From Myrica gale (Eukaryota; Streptophyta; Magnoliopsida; Fagales; Myricaceae): a stretch of DNA of 64,000 nucleotides. This document shows, piece by piece, positions 13,201 to 24,648 of this stretch. Under the pieces are notes generated by a model that worked only from the letters and a program-made list of their open reading frames with translations, was not told the origin of the DNA and ran no database searches. The translations under genes were made by a program, and so were the position numbers. Numbering within the stretch: the stretch's first letter is position 1; every line of letters starts with the position of its first letter. The stretch lies in contig OZ005617.1 of NCBI GenBank assembly GCA_963930655.1, positions 23,938,568 through 24,002,567 of the forward strand. The letters run 5' to 3'.

Positions 13201-13220
13201 CACACACACACACACACACA
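13201..13220. repeat. (CA)n microsatellite
   Basis: About ten uninterrupted CA units inside the ClpC leader intron, close to its acceptor. On the transcribed strand this reads as a GT-rich run. Confidence 0.95.
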
Positions 13221-13609
13221 CAGTAAGAGAGACAAGGAAAGAGGGAGAGAGGGGAAGGGATAAGACGCTAAAAGGAAACTTTGTATATGTAAACTATGGG
13301 ATCCTCCCAGCAGACAGCAGTGCTTCGACGTTATGGAACAACATGCAGCCAGTTTAGGAATGACTAGCATTAAATTAACACGAAGCTGTCCTAAACGATA
13401 ATATGATAATACAAACACCATTTATAGTTCAGCATTACCAATCATGGTCCTTACAACTAGTTGTAAAAATATATCCACAAAGACAGAAGCAGCCAAAACA
13501 ATACACTTCACAGACTTGACTGTTTTAAGCACAGCAAAATAAAATTGAAGGGAACGTAAGAGATGATAAGGAACATCCATCATTAGAGAAACTACAACCT
13601 TTTTTTTGA

Positions 13610-13985
13610 TAAGTAAGCCAATATTATTAAAGATAAATCAACAGTACACGAGGAAATACTGAAGGCCCAAAACATGCCTACAAAGGCCCAAAGAACGTCA
13701 AGAACAAAAGCACCCTCCCACCCTCAACCCACAACCCTCAACACCCAACCCTCAAATAACAACCAACCCTCAACCCTCAACCCTATAGCCACCCAAACGA
13801 AACCCCTACCAGACCAGCTCAACAAAATCCCTCAAACGAGACCCCTTTCAGTCCAGCCCAAAGCCCACAGGCTTCCTAGTGATCGAAGAAGACCCTTCAT
13901 AGTTAACCGAAGACTTCAAGCCCTATCTCATGATTTTCAACGGGGAATTCTTAGTAATGAGAAGGGAAAAAGCTGACAACCATAA
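13610..13985 (-). mobile_element. Likely 3' remnant of a LINE-type retroelement
   Basis: The plus strand begins TTTTTTTTGATAAGTAAGCC, so the minus strand ends TTACTTATC plus an A-tail. This is the form I associate with 3' ends of plant LINE copies. Beyond it lies a C-rich stretch with repeated AACCCTCA units (about 13735-13790). No reverse-transcriptase frame is left and the upstream limit is unknown. It sits in the ClpC leader intron, in the same orientation as the gene. Confidence 0.4.
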
Positions 13986-14720
13986 CAGAGCGCCAAGACG
14001 GTCAGAGATGAACAAATTAAGGAACGAGATGTTGATAAACAATATTTTCCTCCAACTGGGTTGCAAACAAAGTCAATATCCATCCAATTCAACCAACTGA
14101 CCACATATGGACGCGCATACACAGAATGCAGCACAGGTGCAATCCCACTTCCAACTCAATCAAGAACCAAACTCTTAAGTCAAAATTTTGATTCACGGGG
14201 TTGATAACAATACTAGTGAAAAAAAACACCAAAAGTCTTCCCATCTAATCTATAGATGATATATTTTGAATACAAAGTTGGCATCGTTTTGGATAGAAAA
14301 AAAAAACAACTCGGCATCTTTTTACGGGCGAAACTCCCAACTACCTATACGTAGAACAAAATCAGATACCAGCAAAAATAAGCACCCCAAAATGCCCACA
14401 AGTAAATACTGAAAGCAGAACCCAAAAATATAACCAGTCTAATGGAGTCCGTAATGACGAGTGAAAAATCCAAGAAAGCCATGATCAATTAGAATGCAAA
14501 AAAAAACCAAATTCGATGAACGAAACAGAAAACCCATAAATTAACCAGAAAACCTAACACCAAGGAAACAAGCACCAGATTGATAAACGCTCACCTAAAC
14601 CCTCAAAATGAAGTTCAACAATTGAATTTCTTAGAAGTAGAGGTAGAGAGAGATAGACCTTTTCAAAGGTGCTTGTCTGGGGAGAGAGAAAATGAAGAGG
14701 CGGAGGAGGCCCTTTTTCTA

Positions 14721-17700
14721 TGGTCGGCCGAAGTGAGAGATAGGGAGATGAGGCTCGACCGTAATGATTTTATCAACGACGCTTCATCAATGTCCGTGCA
14801 CCCTCTCGCACCCGATAATTAAAGCAAAACACTAATCTCGCGGCCTTTCATTTTGGGTAACGTCTCCACAGCGTCCGATTCGAATACGATGGCCCAGTCA
14901 AAGGATATTTTGTACTTTGTAGAGTAGTACTAGCAGTAGCTGAATTCTTTAACTGTAAGTTAAGGCCGATCCTGTCCCTAGATATTTTTTCTTGATGACT
15001 GTTTTGCCCTTCTCCTTGTACGCCATGATTCGCGCGACGCTGGAAGTGTCTCGTGGAGTTGGAACAAAGCGGAAGGTACGTTGGATTAACTGACACGTCG
15101 CTGTGCTACAGCCGTATACGAGTCCAGATTCAGGAGAGCTGGAAGTGTCTCGTGGAGTTGGAGCAAAGCGGAAGGTACGTTGGATTAACTTACACGTCGC
15201 TGTGCTACAGCCGTATACGAGTCCAGATTCTGGAGATTTTGGTCCAAAAATCACGCGCAGTGGCAAGATTTTTAACGAAAGAGAAACTTGTAGGCTTGTA
15301 ATTTGTAGGGCCTCTCAATTTTGGCCCCAAAATATATATATCAATGCTAAGAATATATCTGCACAGAGAAGTACACAATTAGGTCGGCAACCTTCGACTT
15401 GGCTGTATTCTGGACTTCACCGCCGTATTTTGTCTCATTAGTATTTTCATGTTTGTTTTCATTTTTCTCTCGTACAATGAGACATTCACATTAGACCTCG
15501 TGTTCATGGGCCTGAGCATGTGTGCTGAGTGTCAAAATTGGTGGGCTGACATCTGGGAACCAAGGGGTACTGACCTCTGCCTTCGGAACACACAAATGAT
15601 GTCGTCGGACGAATTGGGTCGCCAAGCTTTATTTCAGGCCCTCTTGGAAAAGCTTTAGCTTCTTCAAGCTGCCAAAGAGCAAAGGTCCTCGTGAGTCGTG
15701 TTCGAAGATCGAACCATGATCGTGGAGTAGCGAAATGAAACTTTGAGAGAGAGAAACTGCATGAAACCTCGACAAGTGAAAGATGAGTTTGCGTGTAGTA
15801 TTTATTAGTGATTAGAAAGTCACCAAATAAGACATGCAGCCAGAGAATCAATTTGAGCTGACACTGAGGAAAAGAATACCATGTTGGAAGTCCAAGGAAT
15901 TGAGCAAATTATAATTTGAGTCTGCTGGCCAAGTAACCAAAATTCCATTCGCATTCCATTTCAAGCCACGATACTGTTTTTCAGACCACACAACCCCATT
16001 AATGAAACAATGCGATGCGACACAAATCGCAACTCGGACAAAAAAGTCCGGATAGCTCTCAAGCCCAATTGACCCATGTGAACGTCATGTCATCTCTGCA
16101 GATGCCTTTCCTTGTCCGTGCCCTCTGTTACTTGTTTATTTGCTTCAATTTTTCTTCCCTTTCTTCTTCCAAGAATAACTTAGTCTTGGTTTATGTTCGT
16201 TTTGAGTAAAAATTGTAGGATTTTAGAGAAGTTATCAATATTTATGTTGATTAGTATTTTATTGGTGTTTGTGTAAATTGGAGAGATAAATAATTTGATG
16301 TAATTGTTTAATAAAAAAATATTGGAGTTATGTGAAAAAATATAGAGAGAGCAAATTTATGTTGAATAAAAAATTAAAAAATTGCTAGAAATTGTGTAAA
16401 ATGTATCGGTGTTTATATTTGAATTCTAAATATGTTCGGTGCTAGTTCTGTGAATATACTTAGAATCTTAAAGATCCACCCCATCAGCTTCAACTCTCAA
16501 ATGATTGCTGTACGTGGCTGTGATTACGGCAATTTTTCATTTCCTTCTGTGCAACAACAACACTGACAAAAAGGGTTTAACTTAGTGCAACCTGACTAAA
16601 GGACACTACTTCACTTGGTTTTGCATGGCTGTAGCTCAGCCCAGGATGTTCACATATAGTTCAGTTGTGCTCCCAACAACAGGAGTCCATTTCGATGCCT
16701 CTTCAAGTCATACAGGGGCAATCGCCAATCGGGTTATATATTCATTTGATTCAAGTTAATAACTCTAGATTGATAAATCACTCGATGCAGCTTGTGAGTT
16801 CCTTGGCTTCAAAAAGAGCCATCTCAAATTACTTATATTTAAGCTCCATGCATGGCAACTTGGCTCATCGTTTCTCTCATCCATTGCAAGCCAAGCATCG
16901 TCATTCCAGACTTGTTACCTATTCAGAAGCTGAAGGGCATGCCTGTTGGCCCTTAATGTTCTGAAAAACTCCAACAAGATCTAAAATACCACTCAGACAG
17001 ATCTAAAACCAATTCATTCAACTTGCTTTATCACATCCTAGCTAGAAAGATTACGACCACAATTTCATTAGCTAGCCAGCTAGGAAACTGCCATATCGCA
17101 AACAGTGGGTAAGAATTAGCACGTACACTACACACTGTGTTGTCGTTGTGTGGGGTAGTCCTTAAGATCACGAGGTTACGCGATAAACATTAAAGACAGC
17201 TTTCCTCCAAAGCCGAAGCAACCAAACAGCAGCTTCTTTAAGATTCTTGTCACCCTCTTCGCTCCAGTCCAGGCCATTCTTTATGGGATGCATTTATTGC
17301 ACATAAATGTACGTGGAAACAGATTTCGTCTCGCCTTTTGTTTTCTATATTTATATATTTTCAAACAGTGATTGGAAGCCATCTTAGACATGGTCTGTGT
17401 ATAACCCATCAGTCATCAGTGAATTCATATGCGAGTCGCTACGGGCCGAACAAAAAAGTAGCTTGGCTGTTCATTTGAAAGCATGTTCATGAAAGTAGCA
17501 ATTGGTCTTTTTGTCTTGTAGCATTTCCATTTCCATACATATATAGTGATATGTGATTTCCAGACATTTATTTGCTTTGATAAATTTACTTGGTGTGTGG
17601 ATGGATATACACATTTATATGTAGGTAACTAATTAACTACGAAAGATAACTTTAGAGAGGCGCGTTGTACAAGGAGATGGAAGTAACAGTTGAGCAACCA

Positions 17701-19171
17701 GGTCCGAAGAGGAAAAAGGTGAGGACAGAGAAGGAAAATGTTTGATTGGGGAGTAGGTGCGGTGAGCAGAAAGGCATCACGAGGAACTTGGGACTGCATC
17801 TAAAGCCAGCTCTAAATGTTATTCCCAGTGCTGGCAGAGCCGCCTGTTGCAATCTCTTTCTAGTCTTGATTTATATGTCAAATTGCAGCAAGTAACCTTC
17901 ACATTTAACAAATGTCTCAATCTTGTTAGGTTCTCGACTCTGTCACTGCTCTCTCCAAGGTGAGTGAGAAACCGTAGACCATCTTCTTTTAGCATTACCA
18001 ATTACAGAGCTAATCCCACGTTAAATATGCAGCTCTTTCTGACAAGTCGTGCTTAACGGTTTCAATTTTCAACCAGTCCGTGGTGTAAAGCAACCATAAA
18101 GTAACTGCAATCGTACTCGAACTTTTTTTTTAGCCCTTGTGATCCTACCCAAGAAATGGTAAAATCCTCATGCACCCAGCAGTTTTTGGTTGAGAATGCA
18201 TCGCGACCTGCAAGAAAATGTGGTGAACGGGATCTGTGAACCTGCACAAGGCCCCACAATCGGTATCTTGGAGTGTTAGGTTAGAATAATATAATATGCT
18301 TTACAGTGGAGTATAATGAGAGATGGAATCCGACGCTAATGGCAAGCCCAAGAGACTATCAGTATTGGCCTCCCGAGTACTATTTTATGTCCAAGACTCA
18401 ACAATTGGATTCCCCAGTTTGGGGAAGAGAGTAATACTATTCTGGTTCAAGACATTTGGCTTTTCCTGATTTGATAAACTGAAAAAACGGCGCCCATACG
18501 AAGAACATAACTTAAACAGCCACAAGGGGCGAAGAAAAAAAACATAAACAGCCAGAAGGATCAAATTTAACATGTCAATCTTAGGAAGCCTTTTCACTAT
18601 TCGGATGAAGGCTTGGAGGTAATAACTACACTTAGAGAGAGTTGCTTGAACTCCGGTGAAATGTCATATACAGCCTCAAATTAGGTTCGGCAACAGAGCC
18701 TCGCGAACTTCCTTTCTTTTGTTTTTTTCTCTTAAAACAGAGCCCCCGCAAACTTAAGAGGGACGCATTGAACTTTCTTCAAAGTCATTTCCTTGCCTTT
18801 TTCCCCTCTCCTTGTTCCGCTGTAATTATAAACGTCCCAACTAATAAATGAATTAGGGGTAAAACTCCCAACTAAAGACATTGTCTTTGCAATATGTTCC
18901 ACTGCAGAGTCAGAAGCACCAAATAAAAATACAAGCAAGGGTGGGATAAGTCGGAATATCATAATGCTATATATGTACATACAACAAAGTATGGAAAAGC
19001 AGTGATTAGCGTAACGTTCGAAGGGTAACGTGTCGCGAGCTCGAGTCTTTTCTTGAGAATCAAAAATCGCAGCTACAAAAAGCCGAAGCCCTTTTCATTC
19101 AGGGTCCCGCGAAAAGTTCCAGCAGAGGAAACCGCAATACCACTAAGTTCGAAGGAAAGAAAGGCCCCAGG
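14721..19171. other. Spacer and promoters shared by divergent ClpC and ICE1
   Basis: About 4.4 kb without a convincing gene. It must hold the ClpC and ICE1 promoters and the ICE1 leader; no TATA box can be assigned with confidence. It includes the 99-bp tandem duplication at 15040 and an AT-rich, MITE-like stretch at about 16205-16440 with no clear ends. The open frames at 15449-15851 look like transposon debris rather than a gene. Confidence 0.6.
15040..15236. repeat. Tandem duplication, period 99 bp
   Basis: Copies 15040-15138 and 15139-15236 both start CTGGAAGTGTCTCGTGGAGT and differ at only a few bases. The period is a multiple of three, so all frames repeat and give short repetitive open frames on both strands. 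These are better read as by-products than as a gene. Confidence 0.9.
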
Positions 19172-22100
19172 ATGCTGTCCAGAGTAACTGATGTCGTCTG
19201 GATGGATGATACAGAAGGCCATGATCCTGCTTCCTGGGCTAGAAACAACAACGATGCCAACGCCAACACTTGCGGTGCAGTGGAGAACAACAAGGACGAG
19301 ATGGGTTCGCTCTCGACCTTGAAGTCCATGATGGAAATCGAAGACGAGTGGTATGGTATGGCCAATAATACTATACCAAACCTCACTGATATCAGAGACT
19401 TAACTTTCTCTCCTAACCTCGCTGACCACCCGGAGAGCCTATTGCTAAACCCAGTGGACTCGTCCTCTTCTTGCTCTCCATCTTCCTCTGTTTTCACAAA
19501 TCTTGACCCGTCTCAGGTGCACTACTTTTTGCAGCCCAAACCCAGTCTGTCTTCGCTCATTAACGGCCTCTCCAGCAACCCTTTAGAGCACGGGTTCGAT
19601 TTGGGATGCGAGGTAGGGTTTCTTCAAGCCCAAGCTTCCAATGCTTCCACTTTATTGAACAGGGGAGGTGGGGTCTTGAGCAACTTCACTGATTTGAGCT
19701 CCAATTCTCATATTAGCACTCCCAATATTTGCTTGGATCCCCAACTCCAGACAACCCGTCTACACAATTTTCCTGAACCCGTTGCCGGATTCACTGGGTT
19801 TAAGGCTTTAGATGAGGGTCCTGGAAATGCTCTGTTTATGAACAGGTCTAAGCTTCTGAGACCCCTCGAATCATTCCCTTCAATGGGCGCGCAGCCTACT
19901 CTTTTTCAAAAGAGAGCGGCTTTAAGGAAAAACTTGGCCGATAGTGGGGGTAATTTGGTGATCTCAAATGCGGTGGACGGAGATAAGGGGAAGGGAGAAA
20001 TGGGGGAAGAGAGTGAGAGGAAGAGGAGACTGAGCAATGGAGAGGATGTGGAAGATGCAAGCTTTGATGGGTCGGGTTTGAATTACGGTTCAGATGAGTT
20101 TGCGGAGAACGATAAGGTGGAGGGCAATGCCAAGAACAGTGGTGGGAATAGCTCCAATGCGATTAGTACGGTTACCGGTGGAGGAGAGCAAAAGGGAAAG
20201 AAGAAGGGGCTCCCTGCTAAGAATTTGATGGCTGAGAGGCGCCGCCGGAAAAAGCTCAATGATAGGTTGTACATGCTGAGGTCCGTGGTTCCGAAGATCA
20301 GCAAAGTAAGAATTTTCTTCGCTTTTTTTCTGTGTTTTTCTCCTGAATTCGACTATGATAAAGTAGTTGTTTGTGTTGTAGGTTCTTACTTTCATCCATC
20401 AGTTTCTCTTTGTTTGAATGTAAAAGCTACCTTTTTATTCCGAGTGTTGACTAAGTAGAGCATCTTTCTACAAGGTTCATAGAATTGCAGATAAAGTAAG
20501 CATTAATTTTTGTCACATGGTCTTCGGTAGTGCTGCATTGTTCTGCATTTCTTTCAAATAATTTGGTGGACCACTGCAGGGACATAATTCATTCTGTCAT
20601 GTAATGTGCCTTAAAGAGGTAGAGGATAATAAAAGTTTTCTTATTCCGTAATATTTTATTAAGGTAAAGAGCAGAGAATGCTAGATAGAACTCTCTCGTC
20701 TCCCCTATGACGATCAGTTCCTGTCTATGCCTGTATAAAGCCGACTTTCCTCTAATTTCCGTCCCCCATAATCTAGCCAAATTTCCATATTCACTGATTT
20801 AGCAGATTGTGATGAAATTTTTACGCTGTGGCTCTGTATACCCTGTTGAATATAAAGCTGGAGTTAGTCTTTCATAGTCTGATGGAAGAAGCAGAGAAGA
20901 CACCTCGTTTGAAAGGATAAATTGACTATGTATGTATGTATGTACGTACGTATGTATGTATGACTTAGACTTCTGGATTTGAAATTTATCGTACATCATT
21001 GGGAATCACCCATTCAATAAATATAGTGGAGCACAATTGTAAACTCAAGTATGTTGGCCAATGTTACTGGTTGGTTCATTTTTATGGTTGTCTAGCGGTT
21101 GGTTCATGGAATAGTTGGCAAATTGTGTACTGGGAAGGGTAAAAATTGATAGTCTTGTAGGGATATATTTTCTGTACCTTTTCCAAGTGCACTATTGAAC
21201 TGAATCTAAAACCAACCTGGTTGAGATTGCAGAGGCAGAGAATCTGGTGGTTGGAATGGAGATAATAACTAGATCGCCTTAAGATTAATTTGTATTGAAA
21301 GGCTTAATGGCACAACTTAATGAAGCTTTTAAATGAAATCAGAGCCAACTACCATGGAAGGCAGATCATGTTGTGTTCATAAAATAATATCCTAAAATTT
21401 TTCGTGTCCTTGTGTTGACAGATGGATAGGGCTTCAATCCTCGGTGACGCAATCGAGTACTTGAAAGAACTTCTTCAAAGGATCAATGACCTCCATAATG
21501 AATTGGAGTCGACCCCTCCTGGCTCGTCACTGACAGCTACCACAAGCTTCCACCCTTTGACACCCACTCCAGCTACCCTACCTAACCGAATCAAGGACGA
21601 GCTCTGTCCCAGCTCATTGCCCAGCCCAAATAGCCAAGTTGCAAGGGTAAAAACCCTCTCTTTGTGATGGAAAATCAAGTAGTTTCCTGCTGTCCCCAAC
21701 TGTAGTGGAGAATATAGGGGTTGCACATTCTTTTCATCTGATTTATGAACTTCACTTGTTGGTAGTAATGCAGATATGACAGGCTGATACTTCAAGTGTG
21801 GTATCACTAAAGACTTTCAGTAATAGTCTTTTTCTGGTACATACAGGTGGAAGTGAGGGTACGAGAAGGAAGAGCTGTAAACATCCACATGTTTTGCGGT
21901 CGCAAACCTGGTCTCTTGCTCTCCACCATGAGGGCTCTGGATAATCTCGGATTAGACATCCAACAAGCTGTCATAAGCTGTTTCAATGGTTTTGCTATGG
22001 ATATATTTCGAGCCGAGGTCAAATTCCCTTCTGTCATTGAATCTTGAGTTAGCATCTAAAACCAAGATTTTCATAAAATCTTAAAAGCAGCCCCACTTCC

Positions 22101-22497
22101 TGTCTTGTTTCAACCAGTCATATTCTTCATATCTGATTAAATCCTATGTCATTTATCCTACTGCATCTTTCGTATAACTAGCTATTGCATGTCTTCATTA
22201 GTCCCTCCTTTTAGGAGGTGTGATGCTGTTATGCTTTTACCTTCTCAAGGAATATTCCAAGTAATCTTTACTCATGGCTGCCATTTCCATTGTAGTACCT
22301 TAAAAAGGAAAAAAGCATGCCATTCCATCCTCGCCAGATTATTTAGTGAAACTGACTTAAAATTGGTTGATCTTAGTTAGAGATGATAATGGCTAACTTA
22401 TTTCTATTTTCAGCAATGCAAGAAAGGGCAGGACGCCCATCCCGAGCAAATCAAAGCTGTACTTTTGGACTCGGCTGGCCTCCATGGAATGGTGTAG
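19172..22497 (+). CDS. ICE1: ICE1/SCREAM-type bHLH transcription factor
   Basis: MYC-like bHLH activator of CBF cold-response genes and partner of SPCH, MUTE and FAMA in stomatal development; nuclear. Exons 19172-20305, 21422-21646, 21847-22017 and 22414-22497 give 537 residues (Arabidopsis ICE1 has 494). The start [13 protein letters not shown] matches the usual N-terminus of dicot orthologues. The basic helix-loop-helix spans the first intron: [20 protein letters not shown] in exon 1, then [20 protein letters not shown] in exon 2. The conserved block [15 protein letters not shown] lies near residue 245. A psi-K-x-E site (IKDE) matches the SUMO site known in Arabidopsis ICE1. Exons 3-4 encode the ACT-like C-terminal domain ([20 protein letters not shown]). 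All junctions are in frame. It could equally be the ICE2 paralogue; the two are hard to separate here. Confidence 0.96.
20927..20962. repeat. (TATG)n-type tetranucleotide repeat
   Basis: A run of TATG units with two TACG variants in ICE1 intron 1. Confidence 0.9.
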
Positions 22498-24648
22498 ATC
22501 GCTAGTTACAAACTGCAGATGTTTCTCTAGAAAAGTCAATCTCGCAACTGTACCAAGTATTTCATTACCCTGTGTTCGATTGTCCTACCATTCTAGTTTG
22601 TGAGCAATTACTCCAATATTGAGGGCTCAGTAGATTTACTTGTATGGGCAGGAAGTAGCACTAGATCACACACCTGCATTGGCTAGACACCTCAAATAAC
22701 GGATTCGGATTTGAAGCGGTCGACCGCTACACGTCAGCAAATTTGTACGGTCGTCCGCTATATGAAGCGGTCGACCGCTTCAAATCCGACCGCTTCATAT
22801 AGCGGATGACTACTCACTTTTTACACATATATCCGGTCGACCGCTTCAAATCCGTCAAACATATGGACGGCAGACTAACGGAATGACCATTTTGTCAAAA
22901 AACGAAAACCCAAGGACTAAAATTTTGAAATTTGAAACCCAATGACCCATTTGCCAAAGGGGTATAAACCCAAGGACTGAAATGCAAAATTCCCTAATTT
23001 TAATGAAGTAACTTTGTTGTCCCCGTTTACTTCAGACCAACAGATATTTTGAAGCTGGCGTAAATGCAATATCAGTATACATGTGTTGTGTGCTGAAGAA
23101 CAATCGCGACAATTGCAGTACTAAGCAAGCAATTCATCTCTTTTGGTCGTTTTGTTTCAATATGGTGTGCTGTTACAGCAAATGAATTCATTGGATTTGG
23201 TCAGTCATCTCTCCAATTAGGCCCATGTACAAGGCAGACCAATTCGGGGAAAAAAAAGTATTATTTGAGGTGGTTCTTTGTCCTCTAGGCCCAATTGTAA
23301 CACTGCCGAACACTAGTTTCAAGAAGTAAAGCCTTGCTAAGAACGGACAGGCTGGCCAGCTTGCTTGCTTTCTTAATGCAGGAGTCAGGAGCCATGACAC
23401 TGTTTTCATATTGAAACCCAACCCAAGAGCTGAAGTCTCTGATAAGACTAACACAGGCTCATCCCATTCCAGCGGAGACGACATTGTGGAGCTCCTCAGC
23501 TCCCCACTTACCAAACAGAAAAAGAACAAAGAAAGGGCGCTTACCCATTCACGTGGGCACAAATTAATTGAATAAAGCTGCAACATCGCTTTCCTCTACC
23601 TTTCAATTACATAGAAGCTGGGATAACAGCAATAACAAAAGAAGCGGATAAAGGGTCGAGGAAATGCGTGCCTCAGATTTTGATAAAACCCCCATCCCAC
23701 CTATCCAGCTAACACCATTGGTTAGAACAAACGAGCCGGTCGATGGCCACCCAGCCTTTATAAGTGGGCACAGATTCCCCAAGGAATGTGACTCCCACAA
23801 ACTGGTCCTGCAACCCACATGATAAAGACGGAAGCACCTACCCAGTATGCTTTCCCGAACAAACAGACGTGGGTTAGCTCTTCGTCATCACCCGTCTAAG
23901 CACTCGTCACTATCCTTACCATATCACCAAAATAACATGATGTAATGCACAATCATTCAACAACAAAATTTCTCCCCCTACTTAAAAATCAAACAAAAAC
24001 TCCAATAGTGATTCACGCTACAAATAGTTCAGAGTAATTGACGATCTGAATGTGGAGAAACCAACGAGCGGAAACATTAGTGACCGTAATCTTAGCCAAA
24101 AGACATTAAAGGCGGTCTGTTCGTACTTACAATAAAAGATGGATAGTGGGGGTAGTACAACTATGTACAAGGTGGGATGCCACCCACCCACAACACGGTA
24201 TGCACATCCTATGTATATAACGAGAACCAAATACAGTACTCAGCACCGTCCAAAACTGGAAAAATATCATATCTGCCATCTATATCTGATTTCTGACTAC
24301 GGAAGAAGCTATATAAAAGAGGGTGAAGACACCTATCCATCTCAATTCGTTCATATATACCAACTGGAATGGCTGTACAGCACTCTCCTCTGAAGCCTGC
24401 AACAAAAACTGGCAAACGAACAGAGGCCATATTATCTACCACCATAAATCTTGGGAACAACAATGCGAATCTTGATGTGGCAAAAATCATTTAAAAACAT
24501 AGCGTTGGCAGAAATACATGTCCAAGTTGATTAAAACATATTCCACAATGATCTACAACCTTGAGCTTATTTATTTACCACTACATATATTGCAGCTGGA
24601 GCAAAGGTCTTGACATTACCTAGAATCCATTGAGAACCCCGCATAACA
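22498..24648. other. Spacer between convergent ICE1 and ARF2 3' ends
   Basis: About 2.1 kb. The first part is likely ICE1 3' UTR and the last part ARF2 3' UTR. The hairpin repeat at 22700-23000 lies here. An open frame on the minus strand at 23188-23586 has no feature I recognise. Confidence 0.55.
22700..23000. repeat. Palindrome-rich repeat with long inverted arms
   Basis: The perfect palindrome GCGGTCGACCGC occurs at 22716-22727 and 22767-22778, and a one-base variant at 22833-22844. Arms 22755-22773 and 22787-22805 are perfect 19-bp reverse complements around a 13-base loop. They extend to about 24 bp with one mismatch. The tail (22900-22995) has two phrases with AACCCAAGGACT, typical of dispersed plant repeats. 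Ends are not defined. Possibly a MITE or transposon terminus. Confidence 0.7.

Larger units (their letters stand above)
13151..14720 (-). other. ClpC 5' leader with a 5'-UTR intron
   Basis: On the minus strand a leader exon ending in GAGGGTTTAG meets donor GTGAGCG at 14594. A matching acceptor, CCAACTGCAG, stands just upstream of the ATG, giving a second leader exon of 13151-13166 and an intron of about 13167-14594. Family knowledge supports a leader intron in plant ClpC genes. The transcription start is not visible; 14720 is only a rough limit. Confidence 0.6.

Noticed and set aside
14949..15441. Repetitive open frames on both strands
   Set aside because: They follow from the 99-bp duplication, whose period is a multiple of three; there is no conserved domain or start context.
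16205..16440. A third full MITE
   Set aside because: AT-rich and similar in style, but no terminal repeats or target duplication could be found.
23188..23586. 132-residue minus-strand frame between ICE1 and ARF2
   Set aside because: No domain recognised, no neighbouring exons, and it lies between two 3' ends.
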